Source: Ctenosaura bakeri (Eukaryota; Chordata; Lepidosauria; Squamata; Iguanidae). Taken from it: DNA of 64,000 bases. Under the pieces are notes generated by a model, which did not search any database, was not told where the DNA came from, and saw only the letters and a list, made by a program, of their open reading frames with translations. This document shows positions 53,571 to 64,000 of the stretch, piece by piece. The stretch covers positions 384,501 to 448,500 of the forward strand of contig CAOLHI010000652.1 of NCBI GenBank assembly GCA_948474755.1. The letters are read 5' to 3'. A program made the position numbers and the translations under genes. Numbering within the stretch: position 1 is the stretch's first letter; every line of letters begins with the position of its first letter.

Positions 53571-54737
53571 AGCCAGCAGGGTCGTTGGACATACTGGTGG
53601 GCACATTTTGAGAGTTATGGTTCCCAAAAGTAATGACTGGCATCCTGTTGGTGACATATACAAGGAACAATTGCCTTACACCTGCAGATTCAATCTTTCC
53701 ACCATTGTGCATAATGGAGGTACTTATGCTTTCAGGGATGGAAGCACAGTTCTGCAATGAGCATTGGTACACAAATGTGCACTGCACACAGTTGTGCATT
53801 AACACATGTTTCACCTGATACATGGAGATGCACATTTAGCAATATAATGCTAATGAGGCATGATTGTCAGAGCTTCACCTCTCAATTCCAGCATAGCAGG
53901 GACCTGGACGATGTTGGTACCTCCCAAGCTATTGGATGTGAGAGATAGGCTATCAGTTTTTTTCCAATTTATTAAGAATTGCTACAATATTTTTGCCCAC
54001 TTGCTGCAATTGTTTCATTCTTTCCTCTCTCTAGAGACTGGCACTGGTCCCTGGACCACCATTATGGGTAACATGGAACTGGGTGATGCTTGAGGTCCCT
54101 TCCAGCTCCGTGGTTCAGTGATTCCAATTCCCATATGACTGTTGGAAGCAAAGAGGCACCAAGGCTTGCATGAAGTGATGAGTGAGCAAGAAGTCTATGG
54201 AGCATGCCGACCCTTTTGTTTCACCTCTCTGTTTCTTGCTTCGACCCATATACTCAAACCCTTTTGCTTTTTTTCCTGACTGCAAGGGTCACTATCCCCT
54301 TCTTCCAGTTCTTGGTCTCCCTTTGTCTGGGAACAGAGCATCCATGAAGTTCCTGCCTCCGGGTGGCTCACATCCACAACTGAGAGCCAGCTTTTAGGGT
54401 GTCTTCTACTGAAATTTAGGTAATCGCCTTTCACCTACCTTCTTTCCTATCCCAAGATGGATTTCCTAAAATGGAAATGTAAGCTTTCCTTTTATAACCT
54501 TGCAAGAACATCTGGAGTATTTTCTCCTGTTTTCTTCCACCAGCTCATATTTGTCCTATCTGGGTCAGGGCAGCACAGCTGATAGCTTAAACAAACAAAC
54601 CAAATAGCTTACTTTTATTCAGTAAGCACAAGGCCTCGCAAACACATGGAGTGGGGTGGAAGAGGAAGGCCGAATGGTTTTGATATCAAAAACGATATTG
54701 AGTGCTATCGCCGGGTAGGCCTGGGCCGAAGAAACAC
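53571..54737. other. Upstream intergenic sequence
   Basis: GTGCA/TGCAC-rich segment at about 53740-53840; CR1-like tail at 54062-54125 (TGAGGTCCCTTCCAGC). No gene recognised. Confidence 0.45.
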
Positions 54738-55130
54738 AGGGCTGTCCGGCAGTGGAATCTGCTGCCTCGGAGTGTAGTGGAGTCTCCTTCCTTGGAGGTT
54801 TTTAAGCAGAGGCTGGATGGCCATCTGTTGGGAGTGCTTTGAGGGTGTTCCTGCATGGCAGGGGGTTGGACTGGATGACCCCTGGGGTCTCTTCCAAGTC
54901 TACATTTCTATGATTCTATAACTTCCTGACAGGGCTGTCCGGCAGTGGAATCTGCTGCCTCGGAGTGTAGTGGAGTCTCCTTCCTTGGAGGTTTTTAAGC
55001 AGGGACTTGATGGCCATCTGTCGGGATTGATTTGAGGGTGTTCCTGCATGGCAGGGGGTTGGACTGGATGGCCCCTGGGGTCCCTTCCAACTCTACAGTT
55101 CTATGATGATTCTATGATTCATAAATAGAA
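54738..55130 (+). mobile_element. Two CR1 3' ends in direct tandem
   Basis: 54738-54919 and 54932-55130 both begin GGGCTGTCCGGCAGTGGAAT and end in ATTTCTATGA/GTTCTATGA tails, nearly identical, about 195 bp apart, with ACTTCCTGAC between. Either a duplication or two insertions with the same start. Confidence 0.92.
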
Positions 55131-55206
55131 CCTGACAGAACCCAAGGCAAAGAGAACAGGTCCAAAGTCAGTCAATATAAGCCAAGGTCAGATACAGAGT
55201 TCAGGA

Positions 55207-55373
55207 ATACACTGTATTCACTGGCATGTAAGATGCACCTGTGTGTAAGATACACCAGCAAATACTATTTGTTGGTGTATAAGGCACACCAGTGTATAAG
55301 ACATACCCCATTTTCAAACAGTATTTTTTGGAGGGAAAAAGCCAGTCTTATATGCCATCAAACACAGTAGCCA
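55207..55373. mobile_element. Short inverted-repeat element, mariner-like ends
   Basis: TACACTGTATTCACTGGCAT opposite ATGCCATCAAACACAGTA, flanked by TA. Interior has repeated GTGTATAAGAC/GCACACC words. TA flanks suggest Tc1/mariner; low certainty. Confidence 0.5.
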
Positions 55374-55838
55374 GAAAGGTCAGATAGGCTCTAATAACTC
55401 GTGGAGGGGAAGGACAGCACCTATATAGGTCAAGTGCTTAACACAGCTGTTGCCTAAGTAATTGCTGTCTTCTATAAAGCCTTTGAAATCAGTGCAGGCT
55501 CTCTGTTTGCTGTCTACAGTCAGCATAGGAAGGTACAGGTAAGTTCTCTTCTGTATCTGAAGGGGCAGGACTCTCTGCAGGAGCTGCCACCACCCCCTGT
55601 TCTATTTGTGGCAACCTAACCTCTCCCTCTATAGCAGGTCATGGCATGCCCCCTGTTTCAGCCTCCGAGTCACCATCCATGTTCTGGAAGCAGGGCGTGA
55701 GAATATTTCATTGGCTACACTCCACTTTGCTTGATAGAGACATCAAATATTCTTATAGTAATCCTATGAGCATAACGTCATACTCTGTCTCCTCAGTCTA
55801 GGATCTCGGCCAATGTTTCCCAAGCCCTAACTCAGTCC
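55374..55838. other. Upstream intergenic sequence
   Basis: TCAGCCTCCGAGTCACCATC near 55660 suggests antisense LTR-type sequence of the TGTCATAAC family; not confirmed. Confidence 0.35.
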
Positions 55839-56203
55839 AGAAGGTTAAGAGGGGACATGATAGCCATGTTTAAATATTTGAAGGGATGCCACATAGAGGA
55901 AGGAGAGGGCTTGTTTCTGCTGCTCCAGAGACCAGGACAAGGAGCAATGGATTCAAGCTGCAGGAAAGGAGATTCCACCTGAACCTCAGGAAGAACTTCC
56001 TGATGGTCAGGGCTGTCCGGCAGTGGAATCTGCTGCCTCGGAGTGTAGTGGAGTCTCCTCCTTCTTTGGAGGTTTTTAAGCAGAGGCTGGATGGCCATCT
56101 GTCGGGAGTGCTTTGAGGGTGTTCCTGCATGGCAGAAGGGGGTTGGACTGGATGGCCCCTGAGGTCTCTTCCAATTCTACATTTCTATGATTCTATGATT
56201 TAA
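55839..56203 (+). mobile_element. CR1 LINE 3' end
   Basis: AGAAGGTTAAGAGGGGACAT to CTATGATTCTATGATT; near consensus, one-base deletion in the TTGTTTCTGCTGC codons. Confidence 0.94.
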
Positions 56204-56798
56204 GTCACTCCTTGGTTGACATGGATAAATCTGCAATTTCTGGTGACTCTGCATCTCAATCTGAAATTTGGTTTGGGCACCAGTGCAACTCCTTCAAGCC
56301 CTCTCCTGAGAGGGGCACTCTCACACCATGACCTGAGTGATGAACTCTGATGGCTAGAGCCACCCTGACCACCAAATCTGACCTTGCACTTTCCTCCTTG
56401 GCTGAGGCCAAGACATCCAGGGGGAGAGGAGGTACCAGGCACAGGATGAGGGAGTCTGCTGCTGTGATGCAGGCAGATGTTTTAAGTGTAGAAACTGCTG
56501 AAACTGCACACAATGTGAAAAGCTGGTCAATGAGGCCAGAAAAGCTGCTATCCAAGATGCTGGACTTGGGAGAGGGTTTAGGACCTTAGATATCTCTCTT
56601 CAAGTTCAGGGTAAAACCCAGAGCCACCAGACTCTATGAAAAGGAAGCAGATGTTGTTGGGGAGCAACCCCCAGTTTTCCTAGAGGCCGCAGTCAAACCA
56701 AGCATGGGAAGCCAAGTGATTCGTACCCTTGCACAACTGGTACACATCTGAAATATTTTCACAATCCATTTAGCACCAGGCTTTGGAAATGCAGCTTC
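56204..56798. other. Upstream intergenic sequence
   Basis: Frames of 79-99 codons on both strands at 56256-56589, no recognised domain. Possibly old retroelement interior. Confidence 0.4.
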
Positions 56799-56802
56799 CT
56801 TG

Positions 56803-57711
56803 TGTTACCCCACTGGAAAACCTTGTCCTGGGATCTACAATTTTGATATTAAAATATGCTTCCACGTGCCTGAGAGGTTGGCCGGATGGGCCCGTAGGCG
56901 GCAACGGTTGAACAATCGAAAACCAGGTCAGGCCAGTAAAATCCCCCATCGTGTAGCCCCAGAAGACCTCAAGCTGTGCAAACCCACAGCAGACAAAGAG
57001 TCCTCAGCCCCTGAGAAGCTGACTTGAGAGGATTAGCGTGTCTGCCCCAAGCTGAGCAAATATTCCATCAGGCAAGGACCATTTACATGAAGTCACACCG
57101 CAGACTAACACAGCTGAAGATCCTGAGACTTTGGCAACACCTTGTAATCTCATCAAGCAAAGGAAGTTACCATTGTGGAGCTTCTTTCTCATTGCAATAC
57201 CCATTGTTCTCCCCAAGAAAGGATTAGCCCCCCAGGTACTTTTCCCCTACAAATAGTCCCAGTTTTTGAGTCGTTCTTTGGATCACTCCCAGTCATCCCA
57301 GCAGACCATTTCTCCATCTGTTGAGTGACCCCCTCAGCCCTCTCCGTGCTGAGCCCCACTTCTCCGCTGTTTTTCCTGGACCCAGGACTTCAGGAAAAGG
57401 TGCAGTATTACCCCAGCTGTATCCCTCCAATACCCCCTTATCCAATTTCCTCTCTTTTATTTCTTAATAGCTCTTGGGTGCGTGTGTGCATGAGTGCATT
57501 GGTGCATGAGACTTGCATTCAATAAAATCATTTATTGGACATTCTTGTTTGGATTTTGGCTTGGACTGACCCCGTAAAAACTGGGTAAAAGACCCCTCTA
57601 GGTTACCCTGCCTCTCGCATGGCTATTGCTTGTGCTCTGGCTAGTTTCCATTTCCTATCACATGAAGCATATTAAGGTGTCCCCCAAGGAACCCCAGAAA
57701 TCAGGGTAACA
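56803..57711 (+). mobile_element. Solo LTR, retrovirus-like family 1 (copy 3, variant)
   Basis: 909 bp, TGTTACCCC to GGGTAACA, with exact CTTG duplications (56799-56802, 57712-57715). AATAAA at 57521-57526 and TGACCCCGTAAAAACTGGG in U5. U3 differs from the other two copies, so it is a related subfamily. Confidence 0.9.
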
Positions 57712-57715
57712 CTTG

Positions 57716-58395
57716 GACCTTAGTGCCGAGAGTCCACCAGGCAACCTGGCTGGCTGGCTGTCATAACTCACCCTCTGGAGTCAGAGGATTCAGATGAAGA
57801 GTCAGAAAGCCAGAAATGTACAACTCCTGCTGTCAGTGGTCTCTCTGAGATAGAAGTTCTGGGGGCTGATGGAGTCTGAAGATTAGGTCTAGCCACTTAC
57901 TGAGGGATGGAATGGAGAAAGAGAAGTCACAGAACCTACACTGGCTCTTCAGTAGGAGACACTGACTAATTATTGCACCTAGGGGCTTGAGCCACTTGGC
58001 TACAAATTCTCCAGCAGTTCAGTGAAGGCTTTGTTGCTTACAACCAGCTACCTTAGTGACTGCCAGTACTCTTGGGTGTTTGGTGTTCTTTGCACCTTGG
58101 ACTAGTTACTATTTACAGCTCTATTTTACTCCATCCCGGCTTTCTTTATTAGGACTGCTGACTTTCTTTGCAACTTCTGGACTGGCTGATGACCACCCTT
58201 TTGCTTCTCCTTTCATCCTGCTGGATAACCTGTGACTGATCTGGACAGGCTTAGTTAATCAACAGCAACTCAGTTCTAAGCACTTGTTTCCTAGGATGTT
58301 TGCTAACTGAAGCATAGGAAAATGGCCATAGTCACTGGGAGATAATGGGAGTTGTAGTCCAAAATGTAACATTTTTGAGCCCTTCCAAACATTAT
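57716..58395. other. Upstream intergenic sequence, probably old LTR material
   Basis: TGTCATAACTCACCCTC at 57752 matches the start of the LTR-like element at 16204, and later text parallels 18616-18720. ACTCCCA hairpin piece at 58344-58380. Confidence 0.5.
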
Positions 58396-58816
58396 GGCCC
58401 TTTTTGCATGGCATTTTCCATGTGAAAGGGTGCCTGGAGTGTTGCACGATTGTGAGGAGTGATCTGCACAATGTACTCACAATTGTGCGATGCTCCAGGG
58501 GCTGGCAGGGGCTGATTGCGCACCTTTTCATTTTCGACTAGAAGCCGAAAATGGTGTGTGATTGCACATTGCTCCCGGCCCCTGCATGCACTTGCCTGGT
58601 GTGTGGAGCCTCCGGAGCCATGCCGGTTGCGCTTCCTGACTCAGTGCAGCCTGGGAAACTCCTAGGCTGCGCTGAGGAAGGAAGAGGTGGGGCTCTCGCA
58701 CAAGCAGGCAGCTCGTGCAGAGCTGTAGGACCCCGGATGTGAGAGCCTCTCATCAGAGGCTGCTCATGTGATCCCTGCACCCCAGCGCCGGAAGAAGATA
58801 AGGTGTAGAAAGTGCC
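58396..58816. mobile_element. 421-bp MITE, Harbinger-like, copy 2
   Basis: GGCCCTTTTTGCATGGC at left, collinear with 18195-18615 throughout; many CpG sites have become TpG/CpA. The right end is decayed (AAAGTGCC). Flanks TAT and CAT, one mismatch. Confidence 0.88.
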
Positions 58817-59169
58817 CATGTTAGTTGCTCTAGAAAAGGATTTTTTTTTCAAAGTGAGGTGTTTTTTTTCTGGATAAGTCCTTTTGAAAAAAAGCTTTCT
58901 CTTGATTTAATGATGCACTCTGAATGTGACATTATGACATGAATGCCTATCCTCTGGACTTCATTCATTCATTTCATTTATTACGGCAAAGAGCCAGCAG
59001 ACCTCTGGACTTTTGCTTTCTCTTTTGACTGCACCCCTGCCTGGCCTCACGCAGGGGCTAAACTTAGACCTTGTACTTCGTAGCAGCAGGCCGAAGTGCT
59101 GGGCAGCCAGGCTTCCCAGAAAAGCAACTTTCTTTTCAGTTTCCTTCTTTTCAGTTTCAGTTTCCTGAC
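58817..59169. other. Upstream intergenic sequence
   Basis: T-runs at 58845-58870; nothing recognised. Confidence 0.4.
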
Positions 59170-59337
59170 CCTTTCTGGGCAAGTAAGAGCCAGAGAGAGG
59201 GGAGGAGAGAGTTGCCACATCCGATGGTGAGAGACGTAAAAGGCACTGCTGGGGGAAAGGCAGTTCAGAATTCTCAGGAAAGAAATGTTTTCATTTCTCT
59301 CCTCCCTCTCTCTGGCTCTTACTTGCCCAGAAAGGGG
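59170..59337. repeat. Inverted repeat, 41-42 bp arms
   Basis: Left arm 59170-59211 (CCTTTCTGGGCAAGTAAGAG ...) and right arm 59296-59337 (... CTCTTACTTGCCCAGAAAGG) are reverse complements with one length difference; about 84-bp loop. Not part of any other element here. Confidence 0.9.
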
Positions 59338-59414
59338 CCTGTTTGGTGGGAACATGGGAGACAGGGCCTTCTTGGTGCCTGCCCCAGAGTCTGGACATCC
59401 CTTCCATGGCCATT

Positions 59415-59773
59415 TCATAGAATCATAGAAATTCAGAGTTGGAAGAGACCACACAGGCCATCCAGTCCAACCCCCTTCAGCCATGCAGGAACACCCTCAA
59501 ATCAATCCCGACAGATGGCCATCAAGCCTCTGCTTAAAAACCTCCCAGGAAGGAGACTCCACTACACTCCGAGGCAACAGATTCCACTGCCGGACAGGCC
59601 TGACTGTCAGGAAGTTCTTCCTGAGGTTCAGGTGGAATCTCCTTTCCTGCAGCTTGAATCCATTGCTCCTTGTCCTGGTCTCTGGAGCAGCAGAAAACAA
59701 GCCTTCTCCCTCCTCTATGTGGCATCCCTTCAAATATTTAAACATGGCTATCATGTTTAAACATGGCTATCAT
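59415..59773 (-). mobile_element. CR1 LINE 3' end with 20-bp duplication
   Basis: Tail ATCATAGAAATTC at 59420; near consensus; TTTAAACATGGCTATCATG occurs twice at 59735-59775, just before a MITE. Confidence 0.93.
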
Positions 59774-59930
59774 GTTCCACACTAGACTGTTAATAGCGCT
59801 ATGATTCCACTTTCAACATCCCATGGAATCCTGGGGCCGGCCGGCCCCTCCCGAAACTGCAAACCCCAGGATTCCATAGGATGTTGAAAGTGGAATCATC
59901 GCGCTATAACAGGCTAGTGCGGAAATGGCC
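59774..59930. mobile_element. Palindromic MITE, left end truncated
   Basis: TTCCACACTAGACTGTTA opposite TAACAGGCTAGTGCGGAAAT; ends GGCC at 59930. The first GGCCAT bases are lost at the CR1 junction. Confidence 0.88.
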
Positions 59931-60355
59931 CTTGTGGGGTCAGGCTGGCTTCTTCCCTGCTTTCCTTTTGTCCCCAAGTGAAGACTTTTCTATTCCACCT
60001 GGCATTTGGAAACGGAATGGTTTATATAGCGAGTTTTCCGTTTTACAGCTCTACTGTCTTTAATCTGTGCTTTTAAATTAATGTTTTATATGTGTTTAAT
60101 TCTATAGAATTTATTATCGATTTCTTGTCTCTTTTGAGACATGGGGTTTCATCTGCATTTCTTTCCATGCTCAAAATGAAACCTTGGGTCTCACATTTAG
60201 GGAAAAGGTGGAATATAAATAAAGTAGTTGACAGATTGATTGACTGATTGATTTCCTGTGAACTTCACATTGGACAGAGGCAGGTTTCAGATTCCAAAGG
60301 CATTTATGTATGTCCCCCCCCGCAAATAAAGACGTTGACTGGAATTCTGTGAGCG
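59931..60355. repeat. Intergenic, with L2-like tail
   Basis: GGGAAAAGGTGGAATATAAA at about 60200 and a GATTGATTGACTGATTGATT run at 60233-60252 look like a LINE 3' tail. Confidence 0.45.
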
Positions 60356-60856
60356 TCTTAGAATCATAGAGTTACAGAATCTTAGAGTTGGAAGAGACCT
60401 CAAGGGTCATCCAGTCCAACCCCATTCTGCCTTGCAGGAAGGCATCATCAAAACCCTCCCTTTGACAGATGGCCATCCAGCCTCTCTTTGAAAACTTCCA
60501 AAAAAGGAGATTTCTACCGCACCTCACTGAGGCAGCAGCAGATTTCACTCTCCAGCTGCTCTTGCCCTCAAGAAAAACTTCCTAATGTTTAGATGGAATC
60601 TCTTTTCCTGCAGTTTGAAGCCACTGCTCCATGCCCCAGTCTCAGGAGTAGCAGAAAACAGGCTTGCTCCATCCTTCAAATGACATCCATTCAGATGTTT
60701 AAACATAGCTATCATGCCCCATCTTCACCTTCTCTTCTGCAGGTAAAACATCCCCAGCTCCCTAACCTAGTCCTCAGAGGGCTTCATGGTTTCTGGACCT
60801 TCTACCATTTTGGTTGCCCTCCTCTGGTTTCAGCTTGTGCGTATCCTTCTTGTTGA
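60356..60856 (-). mobile_element. Old CR1 LINE 3' region
   Basis: GAATCATAGAGTTACAGAAT tail, diverged 3' end and ORF2 C-terminus to CCCTCCTCTGG. A younger CR1 inserted or abuts at 60857. Confidence 0.85.
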
Positions 60857-61880
60857 TCATAGAATCATAGAATCATAGAAATGTAGAGTTGGAAGAGACC
60901 CCAGGGGCCATCCAGTCCAACCCCCTGCCATGCAGGAAAACCCTCAAGGCACTCCCAACAGATGGCCATCCAGCCTCTGCTTAAAAACCTCCAAGGAAGG
61001 AGACTCCACTACACTCCGAGGCAGCACATTCCACTGCCGGACAGCCCTGACTGTCAGGAAGTTCTTCCTGAGGTTCAGCTGGAATCTCCTTTCCTGCAGC
61101 TTGAATCCATTGCTCCTTGTCCTGGTCTCTGGAGCAGCAGAAAACAAGCCCTCTCCTTCCTCTACGTGGCGTCCCTTCAAATATTTAAACATGGCTATCA
61201 TGTCCCCTCTTAACCTTCTCTTCTGCAGACTAAACATACCCAGCTCTCTAAGTCTATCCTCATAGGGCTTCATGGCTTCCAGGCCTCTCACCATTTTAGC
61301 CGCCCTCCTCTGGACTTGCTCCAGCTTGTCAATATCCTTCTTGAATTGGGGTGCCCAGAACTAGACACAGGATTCAAGATGGGGTCTAACCAAAGCAGAG
61401 TAGAGTGGTACCAGTACCTCCCTCGATCTAGACACCATACTCCTATTGATGCAGCCAAGAATTGCATTGGCTTTCTTGGCTGCTGCATCACACTGCTGGC
61501 TCATGTTCAGCTTGTGGTCTATGAAGACTCCTGGATCCCTTTCACACGTACTGCTATCCAGCCATGTGTCCTCCACCCTCTATTTGTGGATTCCATTTTT
61601 TCTGCCTAAGTGTAGGACCGTACACTTCTCTCTGTTGAATTTCATTTTGTTTGCCCTGGCCCAGCTCTCCAATCTATCCAGGTCATTTTGAATTTTGATC
61701 CTGTCCTCTGGCGTATTAGCAACCCCTCCCAATTTGGTGTCATCTGCAAATTTGATGAGCATGCCCTCTATTCCTTCATCCAAGTCATTGATAAAAATAT
61801 TGGACAGCAATGGGCCCAGGACAGAACCCTGTGGCTCCCCACTAGTCACTTCTCTCCAGGATGAAAAGCAGTCATTCATT
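60857..61880 (-). mobile_element. Longest CR1 LINE; RT motifs visible
   Basis: Reaches furthest into ORF2. One minus-strand reading frame spans 61879-60944, broken only by two stop codons (about 61580 and 61361) without a frameshift. It includes [17 protein letters not shown] (RT template-grip region), FADDTK (active site, 61750-61739), then the C-terminal segment shared by shorter copies. Endonuclease and upstream RT are absent. Confidence 0.95.
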
Positions 61881-62165
61881 GCTCTACAATATCAGCAACT
61901 AGGAATAAATTCTAAGGCCTCATATTCTTACTACATAATACAAATGGCAATGATTCCTGATTCATCCCAAATACTTCAAAAAAACCTTTTAATCCCTTTA
62001 AACCAGTTTTTAAGCCATTGTTGTGTTTAATATGCATTTAGCTCGTTTAAATTATTTTTGTTGTTTTGAGCTGTTTAACTCGATGTTTTAATGTTACTCG
62101 TAAGCCGCTCTGAGATCTCTCCGATATAGGGCAAGGCATAAATATGTTAATAAAGAAAGAAACGG
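61881..62165 (+). repeat. L2-type LINE 3' end
   Basis: TTTTAATGTTACTCGTAAGC, CGCTCTGAGATCTCTCCG, ATATAGGGCAAGGCATAAA, then AATAAAGAAAG; characteristic L2-like 3' terminus. Confidence 0.7.
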
Positions 62166-62570
62166 AACAACATTTCCAATCATTTTTCTTCTCCTCTTTC
62201 TTTTTCTTGCAACAGGATGGAGCATTTGAGTCGGATTATGAATTAAGCTACGTTTTTTGTCACGTTTCTTTGTCTGACAGTTTGCTCTTTTGTGTGCAAC
62301 ATAAAATAAAATTAAAACTCTTTTTTGCATGAAAGAGAGAATTGCTTTTGATCCGTGAACCAACAGTGACTGTTTCGCAGCTTCAAAGGACGACTCAGCT
62401 TCTCCGAGTCACGCCCTTCCTCCATTGCTGACCACACCTCCGGTCAGCGTCGATTAAGGGTGCTTCTTCATTAACCTCCTGACTCACGCCTGCCCTGATA
62501 GGTGTGACTCCTGGCTCCCTGGTGAGGCTGGGACCACCCGGGGCCACCCCATCAGCCCAGCTGGAACCCA
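62166..62570. other. Upstream intergenic sequence
   Basis: Nothing recognised. Confidence 0.4.
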
Positions 62571-62661
62571 GGAAAGGCCCCTCCCTAATCTGCAAACCCC
62601 ACGATTCCATAGGAGGTTGAAAGTGGAACAATAGCACTAGAACAAGCTAGTGCGGAAAGGG
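62571..62661. mobile_element. Palindromic MITE, right arm only
   Basis: CTGCAAACCCCACGATTCC to GCTAGTGCGGAAAGGGCC; left arm absent. Confidence 0.85.
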
Positions 62662-63245
62662 CCAAAGTGTTTCCTCTGGGCGATCTCAGCAGTTGTGACT
62701 TCAGTGTCATCTGAGAAGTCTAAATGAAAACCACATGGGGACCGAAAGGGAGAAGAAGGGGTTTTGCAAACAGATTTGAGAATTTCCCTGCTTTTGCAAT
62801 TCTTCTTTCTTGGGGAGGGGGGTAGCTAATTTTTATTGTAGATTGTAAGATAATATTTTTTTTAACAATTTTATTCAAATTTCAACAAATAAACAAATAT
62901 CTCTGCAATGTTTACATGCAATGTTTTTCCTTCTTCCTTTCCTTTCTGGATTACAAATATTCCCTCTATTTATTATACCACGTATGGCAATAAAATGTCA
63001 GATTGTAAGAGAATATTTAAGGGTATATGAAATAAAGCAAGGGGGGGCAAAGAATAAAGAACAACAACTAAAAAAAATGGATAAAGCTGACTTCCAATCT
63101 TCTTTTCAGGAGTTATATAAACAAACATGTTATTTATACCTCACTTCTTAACTGTTAACTCACTTCCTTTCTTCCCATAATCAAATCCTACTAATCATCC
63201 AAACCCAAATTAACATTTCATTTTCATTTCTTTTTTCTTTTTCAT
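62662..63245. repeat. AT-rich block, probably antisense LINE 3' sequence
   Basis: From 62850 TTTTTTTTAACAATTTTATT and low-GC sequence to 63245; resumes in style at 63770 after a CR1. Class uncertain. Confidence 0.45.
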
Positions 63246-63249
63246 TGAA

Positions 63250-63695
63250 TGATAGCATCATAGAAATGTAGAGTTGGAAGAGACCACAGGGGCCATCCAG
63301 TCCAACCCCCTTCTGCCATGCAGGAACACCCTCAAAGCACTCCCGACAGATGGCCATCCAGCCTCTGCTTAAAAACCTCCAAAGAAGGAGACTCCACCAC
63401 CCTCCATGGAGGCAGCCGATTCCATTGCTGGACAGCCCTGACTGTCAGGAAGTTCTTCTGAGGTTCAGGTGGAATCTCCTTTCCTGCAGCTTGAATCCGT
63501 TGCTCCTTGTCCTGGTCTCTGGAGCAGCAGAAAACAAACCCTCTCCTTCCTCTACATGGCATCCCTTCAAATATATAAACATGGCTATCATGTCCCCTCT
63601 TAACCTTCTCTTCTGCAGACTAAACATACCCAGATCTCCAAGTCTATCCGTTTATCCTCATAGGGCTTTATGGCTTCCAGGCCTCTCCAGGCCTC
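63250..63695 (-). mobile_element. CR1 LINE 3' end inside AT-rich block
   Basis: TAGCATCATAGAAATGTAGA tail side, conserved 3' end with a one-base deletion at AAGTTCTTCTGAGG, 5' end with a small CCAGGCCTCT duplication at 63676-63695. Confidence 0.93.
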
Positions 63696-64000
63696 TTTTT
63701 CTTTCTCTTTCCTCCTCCTCCCCCTCTTCTTCTTCTTCTTTGCAAAAAGTAATAAGGGGCTCCCATTCTTAAGAAATGTCACCAATGACCTTTCTATGAT
63801 CAAACAAATGAATTTATCAATTGCTGCCACATCTGTCAGTTTCAACCACCCCTCTCCCCCAGTAGGCAGTTCTGAATGCTTCCATCCTTGCATACGGTAT
63901 ATAACAATCTTGCTGCTATGGCCATACGTTAAAATGTACTTTTTCAGTTCTTGCTGATCCATCCATTGCTTACTGCAGGTGTATAAATCTGTTACAAGCT
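63696..64000. other. Window end, AT-rich block continued
   Basis: TTC-rich run at 63700-63742, then GAATGCTTCCATCCTTGCAT and similar wording suggesting antisense LINE 3' sequence. No gene recognised. Confidence 0.4.

Noticed and set aside
45600..64000. Neighbouring gene upstream of TGM2 (KIAA1755 by mammalian synteny)
   Set aside because: No exon with recognisable coding sequence found; translated search needed.

Overview
This is vertebrate nuclear DNA, almost certainly from a squamate reptile and most likely an iguanian-type lizard; the species cannot be fixed from sequence alone. The pointers are dozens of 5'-truncated CR1 LINE ends with the 3' octamer tail ATTCTATG, Sauria-type tRNA SINEs, 5S-rRNA-derived SINEs, a SPIN hAT transposon and several hundred-bp LTRs. 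There are no bacterial operons, CRISPR arrays or viral genomes. Nearly all long open frames are repeat-derived.

One host gene is supported: the 5' end of transglutaminase 2 (TGM2) on the minus strand. Exon 1 (TATA box at 45555-45562, ATG at 45421-45423, only ten coding bases) ends in phase 1 at 45414. Exon 2 (20104-20283) begins in the matching phase and encodes the start of the transglutaminase N-terminal domain. Intron 1 is therefore about 25.1 kb (20284-45413). Everything below 20104 is probably intron 2, because I could not find exon 3. Everything above about 45.6 kb is promoter and upstream intergenic DNA, in which I recognise no neighbouring gene.

The rest is a dense nest of mobile elements. 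(1) CR1 LINEs: about thirty copies in both orientations. The longest (10197-11118 and 60857-61880) keep the reverse transcriptase FADD motif. (2) About twenty copies of a near-perfect palindromic MITE of 140-200 bp, plus longer 420-650 bp MITEs with the same GGCCNTTTC termini. At least ten have identical 3-bp target-site duplications, which suggests a PIF/Harbinger-like group. (3) Three solo LTRs of one retrovirus-like family with exact 4-bp duplications (7014-7842, 24908-25779, 56803-57711), and further LTR-like pieces at 16204-17933, 20531-21711, 22778-23544 and 27095-27417. (4) SINEs: Sauria-type, another tRNA-derived type, and a tandem pair of 5S-derived SINEs, one split by a CR1. (5) A SPIN hAT element (27898-28790) with an exact 8-bp duplication and another hAT-like element (48016-48894). 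(6) L2-like LINE remnants and microsatellites.

The strongest CpG-rich blocks (16.4-17.0, 28.0-28.7 and 33.9-34.2 kb) lie inside DNA transposons, while the TGM2 promoter is TATA-driven and CpG-poor, so automated CpG-island or ORF calls here would mislead. Insertions inside insertions give a readable relative chronology.
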